Positions 1 to 10,393 of a DNA stretch of 64,000 nt are shown here, piece by piece. The notes beneath the pieces are model-generated. The model was given only the letters and a program-made list of their open reading frames with translations, made no database searches and was not told where the DNA came from. The first letter of the stretch is position 1, and every line of letters begins with the position of its first letter. This DNA comes from Neoscytalidium dimidiatum (taxonomy: Eukaryota; Ascomycota; Dothideomycetes; Botryosphaeriales; Botryosphaeriaceae): positions 3,100,001 to 3,164,000 of the forward strand of contig CM074695.1 in the NCBI GenBank assembly GCA_037367355.1, in the 5' to 3' direction. Made by a program: the position numbers and the translations under genes.

Positions 1-560
1 TCCGGTGGATAGCCCATCTTCGGTCTGATATTGCTCCCTGTTCGAAGAGCTATCAGAAAGACGCAAAGACGCGGTGGCGAAAGGCCTGATGGTTGGGCGA
101 GTGCGTGACAAGCCGTTTGCGCTTGCGGGGATCTCGACGCCTGCGAGCGATGCAAATGACCTCAAAAAATTGGTGCGGCAGGCATTGCATCGAATTCCCG
201 ACGCAATGGCCTTGGAAGTAGCCATGGCGCTGTTGGGAAGGAGTTGGGGTGCGGAGAAAAGAAGAGCACAGGGAAAGAGGTGTTCCGGCGCCAGGAATGC
301 TCTCGCCGCGGCAATGCACTAGCTGGCTTAATGTGCCTAAGGCAGGAACGGTGTTTTTTGCCTCCGCCGCTATCGATAAGCATCCAGGCATCTTTTCACT
401 CGCAGCTTGACTCCGCCTGCTGACAATTCCTGAACTATTTCCAAGAAGCTCGTGGGGCAAATCTTGCGCTCCCCTCGCGCTCGTATATTATTCACTTTCT
501 CTTCACCTTCACCTTACACTCTCATTTCTGCTTCTGAGATACCCCACACCTGCGCAAATA
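1..560. other. intergenic, upstream of NMD3
   Basis: I recognise no gene here. The short open frames on both strands lack family similarity or splice context. The last 80 bases before the NMD3 start are pyrimidine-rich (about 488-530), which is common just upstream of start codons of strongly expressed fungal genes. Confidence 0.5.
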
Positions 561-2162
561 ATGTCCATGGACCTCGATAACGGCGCTGTCGCCTTCCAAC
601 CCGCGGCGCAGAATGCGGCAACCATCCTTTGCTGCAACTGCGGCGCCCCAATCGACGGCACCACAGCTGCCGGCGCGCTCTGCTACGACTGCATCAAGCT
701 CACTGTCGACATCAGCGAGGGAATCCAGAGAGAGGCTGTGCTTCACTCCTGCAGGGATTGCGACAGGTACGTTGTCTGCGCCCGCTTCTTGCACCAACCC
801 AGCTAACCTGCAATCAGATGGATGTCGCCGCCCAGTCAGTGGATAGTCGCCCAGCCCGAGTCTCGCGAACTCCTCGCTCTTTGTCTCCGGAAACTACGCG
901 GCCTCAACAAGGTGCGCATCATCGATGCCAGCTTCATCTGGACCGAGCCTCACTCTCGAAGAATCAAAGTCAAGATCACAATACAGCAGGAGGCTTTCCA
1001 GAACACAATTCTGCAGCAGTCTTTTGAGGTTGAATATGTTCTCGCAAACCAGCAGTGCCCGGACTGTGCTAAGAGCTATACCCACAACACATGGAGAGCT
1101 TCCGTGCAAGTGCGACAGAAGGTTACTCACAAGCGTACCTTCCTCTACCTCGAACAACTCATTCTAAAGCATTCGGCGCACAAAGATACAATCAACATCA
1201 AGGAAACCCATGAAGGAATTGACTTTTTCTTCGCCCATCGCAACCAGGCAGAGAAATTCGTCGATTTCCTGAAGTCTGTCGTACCAGTCTTCACCAAAAA
1301 ATCCCAGGAACTTATCTCTATGGATATCCACACATCTGTCAAGTCGTACAAGTTTACCTACTCAGTCGAAATTGTCCCTATCTGCAAGGACGACCTCGTT
1401 GTGCTACCTATCAAGATGGCAAAGCAACTGGGCAATGTCGCACCCATGACCCTATGCAATCGCATTGGAACCGCCGTTCAAGTCCTGGATACTCAGACGC
1501 TTCAGACCGCGGACATCAGCCCCGAGGTTTTCTGGCGGTCACCTTTTACGCCGCTTGCAGATGTCACCGAGCTTGTCGAATTCATTGTGTTGGACATCGA
1601 ACCCCTTGGTCCCACCAAAGGTCGTTACGTCCTGGCAGAGGCAACGGTGGCCCGCGCATCAGACATGGGTTCCAACGATCAGACATTCTACACAAGAACG
1701 CACCTGGGCGGCGTGCTGAACGTTGGTGACTCAGTAATGGGATATCACCTTCTTGGTACTAATTTCAACAATGAGCTACTGGATGAGCTGGAGAACAGCA
1801 AGCAGTACTCATCAACAATTCCCGATGTCATGCTGGTCAAGAAGCACTACGCGCGCAAGAAGAGGAACAAGCGCAACTGGAAGGTCAGGCGCATGGCCAA
1901 AGAGGAGAGTGAGATGCTTCCCCGCAAGCAAGACCAAGAGCGCCTCGAGCGCGACTTTGAAATGTTCCTTCGCGATGTCGAAGAAGATGAGGAATACCGT
2001 GCAGGTATTGCGCTATACAAGAGCCAGCATGCGCCGAAACCATCGGATCCCGAAGAGATGGAAGAGGACGAGGAGGAGGAGGACGAGGGTCTGCAAATTC
2101 CGATGGAGCAGCTGCTAGAGGAGATGGAGGACCTCAATATGGACGATGGCGAGGAAGTGTAA
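561..2162 (+). CDS. NMD3: 60S ribosomal subunit export adaptor NMD3
   Basis: NMD3 binds nascent 60S subunits and carries the leucine-rich export signal read by the exportin Crm1, so it shuttles between nucleus and cytoplasm. Exons are 561-766 and 818-2162, with a 51-base GT-AG intron; splicing restores the conserved CRDCDRW run. The protein is 516 residues, close to the family length. The N-terminal treble-clef region has CxxC pairs (CCNCGAPI, CYDC, CRDCDRW) and a further CPDC near residue 150. The central part has the conserved IDFFFAHRNQAEKFVDFL stretch. The C-terminus is Lys/Arg-rich and then strongly acidic, ending in a leucine/acidic tail that fits the export signal. Two in-frame ATGs lie two codons apart at 561 and 567; I chose the first. 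Identification is by family recognition and is firm. Confidence 0.95.
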
Positions 2163-3454
2163 TGACGCTATATGCTTTAAAGCGGATGGAGCGGGCTTGG
2201 GAGCTTAGATTTCTGGCGTTTTCGAATGCACAAAAAGGAGTTTTCCGGACCTCACTGCACATGTGAGCAACTAGCTTCAAATCGATTTTTACCATTGTAA
2301 CGGTCAATTTCCATTGCTGATAGGAGAAGCATGCAGCTGACGCAAATGAAGTGTTCCAGGCGTCCGGGCTGACAGTGATTGGTCGATTGTCAGGCAAATC
2401 ACCCACGATTGCTGAGGAGGCTGTGCGCCTTAGAGGAGCCAGGAACTGGCGCCGCTATGTTCCGAGATAGAGCAGACGCTTTAAATCTCCTAGGGTTCCG
2501 GGCCAGCCGAGTAGGCCGAGGCCGCCAGGGACCGGTGGCGCTGTTCTACGATTGGTATGATGAGCTTCTAGTGCCTCTGTTGGCGGCACAGCTCTCGCCT
2601 TCTCCTCCCTCTAATTCACCCGTGCCTGTTCTTAGCATCCAAGGACATCCCGCCTATTGATGCAATCGCCGGCGCATGCATGCATGTCGCCTTCTAAGGC
2701 TCGACCATTCAGGTGAAGCCTCTGTTCCTACGAGGCATCCCGTGCCTGAATGTGAATAAAATCGCGATTTCCGTGGCGTGCTCGTTGGCTGGGATCCTGA
2801 TTTGTTCCAGGCAACTTCCGTCACGAGCGCGAATGTTTTTCAGCCGTGCAGGTATTCTTCAGCGGCTGCGCCTTATGGGCAGCGAAGGAAGTGGCACTGG
2901 GAACCTACTCCAGGCTTCGTTCTGCGCGTCTTCCATCGCGCCTCGATTATCCTTGGTGGATAACGCCACGATGTTTGGATTAGCTTGCACCCGTGCACCA
3001 ACAAGACAGCTGAGGCGCATCTCTCGCATTACCGGCGCCCGGCCCGCGCTGTCCGACAATCTGGGGAAAGCCCCTGTTGGCTGTGCTGGCCGGAGCAAGC
3101 ACCAGGGAGGTGTCCTGACTCCAGGCGGCCGGGAACCACTATCTAGCAGCGACCCTCCTAGTGCCTCTGGACCTCTGTCCTCCCATTCCGTCCCGTGTCT
3201 CGGAACTGTGGCGCATACATGCTCGATTCTCAGCCTGGTGCAAGCGAACCGCTGATGGATCGTGCGAGTCTGGCACAGCAGAATGCTCCACTCGGAATAT
3301 TTAGCAGGGAACATGGCCCACAATGGCTTGACATGCCCGTCACCATTTTGGCCCATAGGACTACCCCATCTATCAGCCGTTTCTCTCTTTCTTCTTGGAC
3401 TTCGAGGTCCTGAACCTTTCCCTACCAGCATATTCACGACTTTCTTCATCCAAC
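2163..3454. other. intergenic, no gene recognised
   Basis: About 1.3 kb between NMD3 and the rhodopsin-like gene, both on the plus strand. Frames of up to 219 codons occur on both strands, but none gives a protein I recognise or shows paired splice sites. It presumably holds the NMD3 3' end and the promoter of the next gene. Confidence 0.4.
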
Positions 3455-4823
3455 ATGGAGTGGGCAGAAGACGCCGCTCGTTCCGTCCGCGCAACTTGGG
3501 CGTTGACATTTCTTTCATTATTGTTCTTGATACTCAAGCTTGGCGTGCGATACCGAGTTACCCACAGCCTCGGTTGGGATGACTTTTTCGTCGTGGCATC
3601 TTGGGTCGTCACGCTTCCTCTGGCGCTCTCCATCTATTTTCGTGAGTATGGGCATACCTAAGTACTTGTCACCGTAACTTACAAGGCTCTGTAGAAGCTG
3701 TTCATGGTATGGGACATCGCTCTTCAAAGGTACCGATAGACGACCTTATCGCTCAGACTCGCTGGTAAGTATTTTGACCGTCCCTACGAAAGTTTATATC
3801 TCTTCAGCCATTTCTACTGTACCTGATGCATTTCAGTGTTACAGCATGATTTGGCTAAGCTTCCACCTTCCCCTGTCTTCTCCAGACTCATATGCAGCTG
3901 ACGTTCTCCAGGTTCTGGGCCAGTATTTGGGTATACCTTCTCGCCCTCGGACTCTCCAAGATGTCAATCCTGTTGCAGTACCATCGAGTCTTCGTTGGTA
4001 AACGCACTGTGCTCACGGTCAGAATCACGTTCGTGTTCATTGTGCTCTGGACAACACAAGCAGTCGTCGTCTCGATCCTGCAATGCATGCCGGTGGAATC
4101 TTTCTGGGATAGGAGCCTCCACGGCAAATGTATCAACGCCAAAGCTTCATACTACGCGAATGCATCTCTCAACATCCTTACGGACTTCATTATCATCGGG
4201 TTGCCGATTCCTGCCTTGAACCAGCTGCATGTCTCAAGCGGTCAGAGACTTGGATTGGTATTTGCATTTGCAATCGGTGGAGCGTAAGGCTGACCCCATC
4301 CCTCGAGGTATGGTGTACCTGTGCTAACAGTCCGATAAGTGGCTGCATCATTTCGCTCGTCCGGTTGGGCACTGTTGCCAATGCGCTGAAAAAGGGCGAT
4401 CCTGGATTTGCAAACCCCGAGCCGTCACTCTGGTCAGCCATCGAAGTGTCTGTGTGCATCATCTGCGCATGTTTGCCATCCCTTCGCCCACTCCTCGTCC
4501 GCTTCATGGCAATCATTGGCATCAAATCGTCCCGCGACGCATCCTCTCATCCATCGAATATCCGTTCGGGCAGAGTGCCAGCACGCGCCTGGTCGAATGC
4601 GGCGGGTGCTGACCGACTTGGGTCAGGCAAAGACTTTGTGGATGTAGAGGAGCTTGAGCTCAAAGACAGCAGGGACCACAGGATCAAGATCGAGACAACT
4701 CTCGAGGTCACCTCAACTGTACAGAGTAGCAGGCACAGCAGGAAGAGTGAGGGAGGAGAGAGCAACGATGCACTGATGCCCGATGGACGATGGTATCAGG
4801 CGCAAGTGTCGAATGGCAGATGA
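3455..4823 (+). CDS. Pth11-like seven-helix rhodopsin-fold integral membrane protein
   Basis: A member of the large fungal rhodopsin-domain family that includes Pth11-type putative surface receptors; ligand and partners cannot be read from sequence. Exons are 3455-3641, 3695-3764, 3912-4283 and 4340-4823, joining to 370 residues. Phases agree at every junction; the 147-base second intron is fixed by the only acceptor that restores the WFWASIWVYLLALGLSKMS stretch. Seven hydrophobic segments are visible, starting at residue ~13 with almost no N-terminal ectodomain and no CFEM domain. Family hallmarks include the LGWDDFF motif after helix 1, the AVHGMGH loop, and LNILTDF in helix 5. The final helix is the usual ICACLPSLRPLL. 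The ~100-residue tail is hydrophilic and Ser/Lys/Glu-rich. The last intron acceptor could lie nine bases upstream without changing frame. A decayed relative lies at 17.2-17.95 kb. Confidence 0.85.
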
Positions 4824-5192
4824 ACAGGATTGCGCGGGACATGTACGGCTGTACTTGCTTTTGTTACGTTAGTGATACCAGCACCAAAGCAAATCTCAAT
4901 TAAGCTTCGATCTACGATTGAGGCCATGTGCAAGGAAATGAGCAACAGACGCAGTGAAACATAGACCCGTTGATGACTGCAAGGCGGCGAGCGAAAAGTA
5001 GTTGCCGGTCGGGCGGCTCGGTTCAGCCGGGCCAGAGCAGCTTGAGCTCCGACGCGCATGACACCAGCCCGAGCGCACCTCGGCTTGACGCTGCCAGCTT
5101 CGAGTCCGCCCGAACTTCGCTCAGCCGCATAGCCTCATCGACCCGTCAATGAGCTACCGTACGCCCTCAGACAGCGATGAGCAGCAGGCACG
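4824..5192. other. intergenic between rhodopsin-like gene and PEX12
   Basis: 369 bases holding the 3' end of the rhodopsin-like gene and the PEX12 promoter. I see no other gene or clear motif. Confidence 0.4.
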
Positions 5193-6764
5193 ATGGAGTA
5201 CCTGTCGAGCCAACAAGATGGCTTCGATGAGCTGAAGCCGTCGCTGTTCGGTACTGCTTCCCCGTCACCACTATCCTCCGCCTCCGCATCCGCATCCGCC
5301 ATGACGAAGCATCCGACATGAAGCATTGACATCTGACGCCGTCACAGAGCTCCTCTCCGAACAGCAGCTTTCCGCCTTATTGCCACCCTCCCTCCGCTAC
5401 CTTCTCGCCGTTGCCACTCACCGCCATCCCCGTTACTTGCTGCCCATCCTTAATTCCTTCGATGAAGTTTACGCGCTGCTATCGCTGCTGGTAGAGCGGC
5501 ACTTCCTTCGCACATATGGCGGCGGCTTTACCGAGAACTTCTACGGCTTGAAGCGCGAGCGCGTGTTACGCGTCAAGGGCGGCGAGGTGCATCGCGCACA
5601 GCTGGGCGCCGCCGACCAGGTCCGCGAGACGCTCAAGCTCCGCGATGCCGACGTTTGGCGCAACCTGGCCGTTATGGTCGGCCTGCCATGGCTAAAGCGG
5701 AAGCTGGACGAAGGCTGGGACATACACGCCGCGCACCAGAACGTGCTACAAGGCGGGCCAGCATTCGGACGGGACCGAGACGGGCTTCCCGAAGGCGCGA
5801 CTCTCAAGCAGCGCATAATTTTCTACTACAAGTGGTTTCTGCGGAAAGTGTACCCGAGCATCAACGCGGCGTACTACTTTGCCCTCCTGGCTTGGAACCT
5901 GGCCTATCTGTTCGACGGCTCCAAGTACCATAGCCCGTTCATGTGGCTCGTCAGCACGCGCATCCGCCGCCTCAACGCCGCCGACCACCGCGCCATCGAG
6001 CTCGCGACCAACCCTCCGGCCCCGACTACACCCGCACGGCCAGGCCGTCCCGTCCCAACCAACAGCATTCTCCACCCGCGCACCCTCGCGCAGACGGTAT
6101 CGCAGCGCGCTCTGAGCTCGCTCCGCATCCTCCTCCCGACGTCCATTTTCGCCCTCAAGTTCCTCGAGTGGTGGCACGCGTCCGACTTCGCGCGCCAGTT
6201 GTCGCGCCAGACTGCCGCAGACCTCGAGCTCCCACCGCCCATCATCAACGGGCTTCCTCCTCCTCCTCCTCCTCCTCCTCCTCCTCCTCCTCCTCCTCCA
6301 AATCCCAAACCTCGACATCCCCGACAAACCCATCCAGACCCTCGGCCCTGAAACAGCACGAGAAGCCCCAACCCCGCCAGCCCTCCCCGCCCATATCGTC
6401 GTCCACCCTCCTCCCGATCCTCACCGTCCCCGCCCCTAGCAACTCCGCCCTCTGCCCCATCTGCGTCTCACCGGTCCAGACCCCGACCGCCAGCCCGTAC
6501 GGCTTCGTGTACTGCTACGCGTGCATCCACCGGTGGGTGGAGGGCACGCATGAGCGGCAGGCGGCGTTCATGGAGGGGAACAAGGCGTTCACGAACGGGG
6601 ACGGGGAGGAGGTCGGGGTCATGGCGGGCGTGGGCGATGATGGCGCATGGTTGGAGGAGGAAGGGAGTCGTGAAGGGAGGTGGGAGTGCGGGAGGGGCAG
6701 GGATGCGGTGACGGGGCGGAAGGTGTTGGGCGGGACGGAGGGGTTGAGGAGGGTCGTTGTGTGA
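5193..6764 (+). CDS. PEX12: peroxin-12, peroxisomal RING-finger import protein (frame broken at microsatellite)
   Basis: PEX12 is one of three RING peroxins forming the peroxisomal membrane ubiquitin-ligase channel that recycles the import receptor Pex5. Exon 1 is 5193-5250 ([19 protein letters not shown]); a 97-base intron ends at 5347 and exon 2 continues with [15 protein letters not shown]. The conserved N-terminal domain is intact to about position 6250. The frame then meets a perfect (TCC)15 tract at 6255-6299: upstream coding lies in the Pro (CCT) frame, whereas the C-terminal part lies in the Ser (TCC) frame. That part holds the degenerate RING ([15 protein letters not shown]) and the family C-terminus [10 protein letters not shown]. 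Joining them needs one added base, or two fewer, in the tract. No GT donor lies between the tract and the stop of the first frame, so an ordinary intron does not explain the break. The joined protein would be about 490 residues. Gene identity is firm; whether the shift is real or an assembly error is open. Confidence 0.9.
6255..6299 (+). repeat. (TCC)15 trinucleotide microsatellite in PEX12
   Basis: Fifteen uninterrupted TCC units lie inside the PEX12 coding region. They read as poly-Pro in the upstream frame and poly-Ser in the downstream frame. The tract coincides exactly with the frame break in the gene. Confidence 0.95.
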
Positions 6765-7186
6765 GCGGTGGTTGCGGGGTCACACCACGCCCGAGGAATA
6801 TTCAGCTCAGGCTTGAGAAAAGAAGGGGGTTAAAGGTGTTGAGTGTAAAAATAAAGAGGCGTGTGGGAGAGGTCGAGACCTGACGATAGAGATGAGGCGA
6901 TTTTGATATCCAATGACTTTGAACTTTTCCTTTGTATGTGTGTACCCGTCATCTTCGGTGTGCTATTCCATGTGTTCGGGTTCACACATTCACAAGTTCT
7001 GTTCACCATGATACGTACTTCACACCACACCGTCGAGCATCAGTGGGTTTATCTTAGGCGGGCACGTGAACTCTATCAGTGTGCAATTGTCTGTGAGGGG
7101 TATCATTAAGGGCGGGGACAAGCGAAGAAAGGAACAGATGAAAGGTGAGTGTCAGAGGCAGACGAATTCACATCCGTACTCACGCA
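6765..7186. other. convergent intergenic region
   Basis: 422 bases between the ends of PEX12 (plus) and the minus-strand gene ending at 7187. It is presumably two 3' untranslated regions; I see no other feature. Confidence 0.4.
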
Positions 7187-9240
7187 TCACAACCCCGGCG
7201 GCGGAGCAAGCTCAACCCTCACCTCGACGAGCAGCTCCGGCCGCTCGGGAACCGCGCTCAAGCACTCGTCCAGCTTCATCCACAGGACCCTCAACCCGGG
7301 CGCCTGGCCCGCGTAAACGACCCGCGGCCTCAGGCCCATCCCGGCGATCCGGTCGAGGCGGAACGTCATGGACCTGATGCTGCCGCCACCCCCCGCGGTT
7401 TCCAACTCGTCGCGGATGGCGGCGGACGCTTCGGCGAAGAGCTCCTGCACCGTGTGGCAGTGCGTCATGTCCATCGAGTAGGCCACGTCGCTCCCGTTCT
7501 TCAGCAGCATGTCGAGCAGGATCCTGCGCTGCTGCGCCGGGACTACTGGTGGTGGTGGTGGTGAAGAGCGCACGGCGGGGGGCCCGTGGCCCACGGCAGG
7601 GGACGCGCGGATCGGCAAGGCGGTTTCGTAGGACGCGGCGCGTTCTGGCTGCTGCTGCTGCTGCTGCGGTGCATCACTCACAGCGGCGGTGGCGGCGGCG
7701 GCGGTGGCTCCCTCTGGCTCGCTGCCGGCGCTGACGCCATCCCCGCTCCGTCCTGACGGCGGGTCGCTACGCTCTGAATCTTGCATGTCCGCGTCTGTCG
7801 AGGCCTCGCTCGTACGAGGAGGAGGCGGTGGCGGGGTGGGGCCCTCCGTTGCTGGTGGCTGCATCCGGGTCTGCCTCATCTCTGCATTGCCGGTGCTGGC
7901 GGCGCTGGATATGGTGAACTTGGTCAGCAACTTCTTCGGCGGCGGAGCCATGCTCTGGTTGCCGCCGCTCGTGTGGACGTTCTCCCTGTCTCTCCGACGC
8001 TTTTGCGGGGTTCCGCTGTCACTGGTGATGGTGGTGGTGGTGGTGGGTTGCGAGATGGCGGCATCGTTCGATTGCTGTTGCGCTGCGTGAGTGGCAGAAC
8101 CTGTTGCGGGCCCGTCGTCAAGACCGGCTCGGAGCATGTTTGGGAACGATCTCTTTGATAACGCAGCCGGAACGGGGGTTCCGAATGGTTCTTGGGCATC
8201 CGAGTCTTCGATTGACGGATGGACGAATTGGGTGGCGGCGGCGTCGCTCTGCTGCTGGTGCGTCTGCCAAGGGGGGAACTCAGGCCGCACGGTCTCAGAC
8301 CTCCCGCGATCCACCCCGTGTCGTTGCGGGATAGAAACAGGGTGATTGGTATTACTTGATGGCCCATTGGGAGCACGTTTGTGTATGAACGCTATCGGAG
8401 GATCATCTTCTTCTTCTTCTTCGTCATAGGTGGGACCGGTATCCTGGTCGTCGGAAATCTCTACGATCTCCATATTTTCGGAGCTGGGGCTGGGAAGACC
8501 CGCTCCGCCTTTGAATGGGTCTTCTGAAGTGTTGTTAGCGTGCAGTCGGAGTATATCATGTGTGTTCCGGTTCTCGTTTTCACCTTGCTTGACCGTCTGT
8601 ACCGCCGCATCTCGGCGAGGCTTCCTCACCGTGGACTTCGGACTGGCCACGCAGAGGAAATATTTCTCCGAGTAGCTCTTCTCGTCCCGGAGGAGGAATT
8701 TGTACTTCTCGAAATATTCGCCCTTTATGGGGTGTCTCTTCTTCGTCCGGCCGAAGATAGCGAAGACTTCTCTGTCAACCTGCCCCACCTTTGTGCTAAA
8801 CCTATACACCCAGATCTACTAGAGCAATGAGTAACCTTTTGGGTGCGTTGGCTCGGCCAGCTTACCGAGGAGTCGGACCTTGCCGGTATAGTCTCGAGCG
8901 TCGGCCTAGTAGAATCCGGGACCGTCTGCTTGTGCTCTTGCCTCCACATCCCATTTTTCTTCACTTTGGAAAATGGCGGTACGTCTGCCAGTTTAAGGAC
9001 GTCAAGCTGCGTGTCTATGAGTTCTTCGTACGACTTGGATCTTCCCGGAAAGGCTCGAGCTCGAGGAGTGCTGGCACGGGACTCGTTCTGGTTTCCTACG
9101 AAGGCCGCTTCATCCCAGTACCCTATCCATGCTTCCTGGAGAAGGATATAATTCATGAGTCTCGGGCGGGGCCTTAGTTCTTCTCCGGTTGGGTAAGCAC
9201 AGGATGATTGATGTGGATGGTCACCCTGCCTTGACAGCAT
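7187..9240 (-). CDS. unrecognised large protein, paralogue 1 of a tandem pair
   Basis: I do not recognise this family. Exons on the minus strand are 9240-8866, 8815-8584 and 8523-7187, giving 647 residues. The first intron (8816-8865) is phase 0 and joins DSS to IWVYRFS. The second (8524-8583, 60 bases) is phase 1 with a GCTAAC branch site; it is a multiple of three, so the frame also stays open if it is retained (667 residues). The N-terminal ~190 residues form one domain. A long disordered middle follows, with acidic EEEEEDD, a Gln run and many Pro/Ser. A C-terminal domain starts near RRILLDMLLKNGSDVAYSM and contains CHTVQELFAEA. The neighbour at 10.4-12.4 kb shares both domains and both intron phases. 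Similarity to that copy starts around the PTGEELRP stretch, so the first ~15 residues and the start at 9240 are uncertain. The architecture would suit a regulatory or nuclear scaffold protein, but no function can be claimed. Confidence 0.65.
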
Positions 9241-10393
9241 GGTGGAAAAGCCCCCTTGAGCTTTCCTAGAATATAGGTATATCTTAATGCATGAGATCCT
9301 AATGGATATTGAACGGAAAATTGGATTGTATGAATAGAGTGTGATGGATATGATGTTGGTTGAAGTTCAAGTTGAAGTTGAAGTTGAAGTTTGATTGTGT
9401 TTGGAAGCGAAGTCAGAAAGTCAAGTTTAGCAAAATTTATACTCCTCTGAGGGATTCTAATCATTTTTCCTGGAGAAGATCTTTTCCTTCTCTGTTGCAT
9501 TCGTCTCAAGTTCACCGCAAGTTCATTTTTAGAACAATTGCGGCACAGTTGCCAAGAGGCGAAGTTATCTTGACTGTGCCGCTTCACAGATGAGTTGTCA
9601 CGGTGATCTTCGCAAAGATTTTCCAATACTGGTTGTGAAATGGAGGAAACCAGCGATAAATGAGTTCTAGACACTAGAAATCGAACCATGATCAACTTCT
9701 TGCTGCTGTTGCCTGAATGTTGCAGGTGGATAGACCGGCATATCTTCAGATTCTTTACTACCGCGTGATCAAGGACAGCCAGGACCCGCAACGGAGACAG
9801 GGCCGACAGAGTTGGATGGTCCTATGAGCGAATAGAGAGGCCTTACTTGGGCGATCATTCTGGCTCTAGAACTCCTGGAGGTAAGGAGGAAAGTGAAGCG
9901 TAAAGCCACCGTTCCACGATACCAGCATAGGGCAATCGGTTTTACATCCGATTGGAGTAACCCTTGTACAGCCACAAGACGAGTTCGTCTAGCTGCATAT
10001 ATTGGCTAGGTGAAATTCTAAGGGGTAGGTTCGGAGAAGGGTTGGAGCTTTCAGGGGGTCAGTGAAGGAACAGTTTTGTCCGATCGCACACTTGCCCTCG
10101 AGAAGGGCGGGAAAATGAACCGTGCCTAATGAGACATATGAAGAGTATGAGAATGTTCAAATTGTTAGAAGCATCGAATAATGTCTATAATTAGAAGTGA
10201 GTTGTGCGCGGCAACGTCTTGCTGCGGACGCAAGCTCCGAAACTGGCGCTTAACGCGGCGAGCTGAGTGGCAGCGCGGCATTGCCGCGCCCGCTCCCCTT
10301 TCCACAGAATGCTCACATTTATGTGGCGAAGCTCTGCACACCCTCAGTAGGATGATGAGAGATACCGGCAAGCAGCACGCGACACGAAATATA
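9241..10393. other. spacer between the two minus-strand paralogues
   Basis: 1,153 bases that should hold the promoter of the 7.2-9.2 kb gene and the 3' end of the 10.4-12.4 kb gene. It contains a short TTGAAG repeat (9359-9391). I see no further gene; an open minus-strand frame at 9174-9791 has no family similarity. Confidence 0.4.
9359..9391. repeat. short (TTGAAG)n-type repeat
   Basis: Five to six imperfect copies of a six-base unit (GTTGAA/GTTCAA) lie about 120 bases upstream of the start of the minus-strand gene at 9240. Confidence 0.7.

Noticed and set aside
2713..3518. Frames of 180 (plus) and 219 (minus) codons upstream of the rhodopsin-like gene
   Set aside because: They overlap on opposite strands, neither has recognisable motifs or splice sites, and length alone is not convincing at this GC content.
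6230..6351. Explaining the PEX12 frame change by an intron
   Set aside because: No GT dinucleotide occurs between the end of the conserved upstream domain and the stop of that frame, so a standard donor is absent.
9655..9700. tRNA B-box-like sequence (GGTTCGATTTC on the minus strand)
   Set aside because: The flanking bases do not pair into a T stem and no A box or acceptor stem lies at the right distance.
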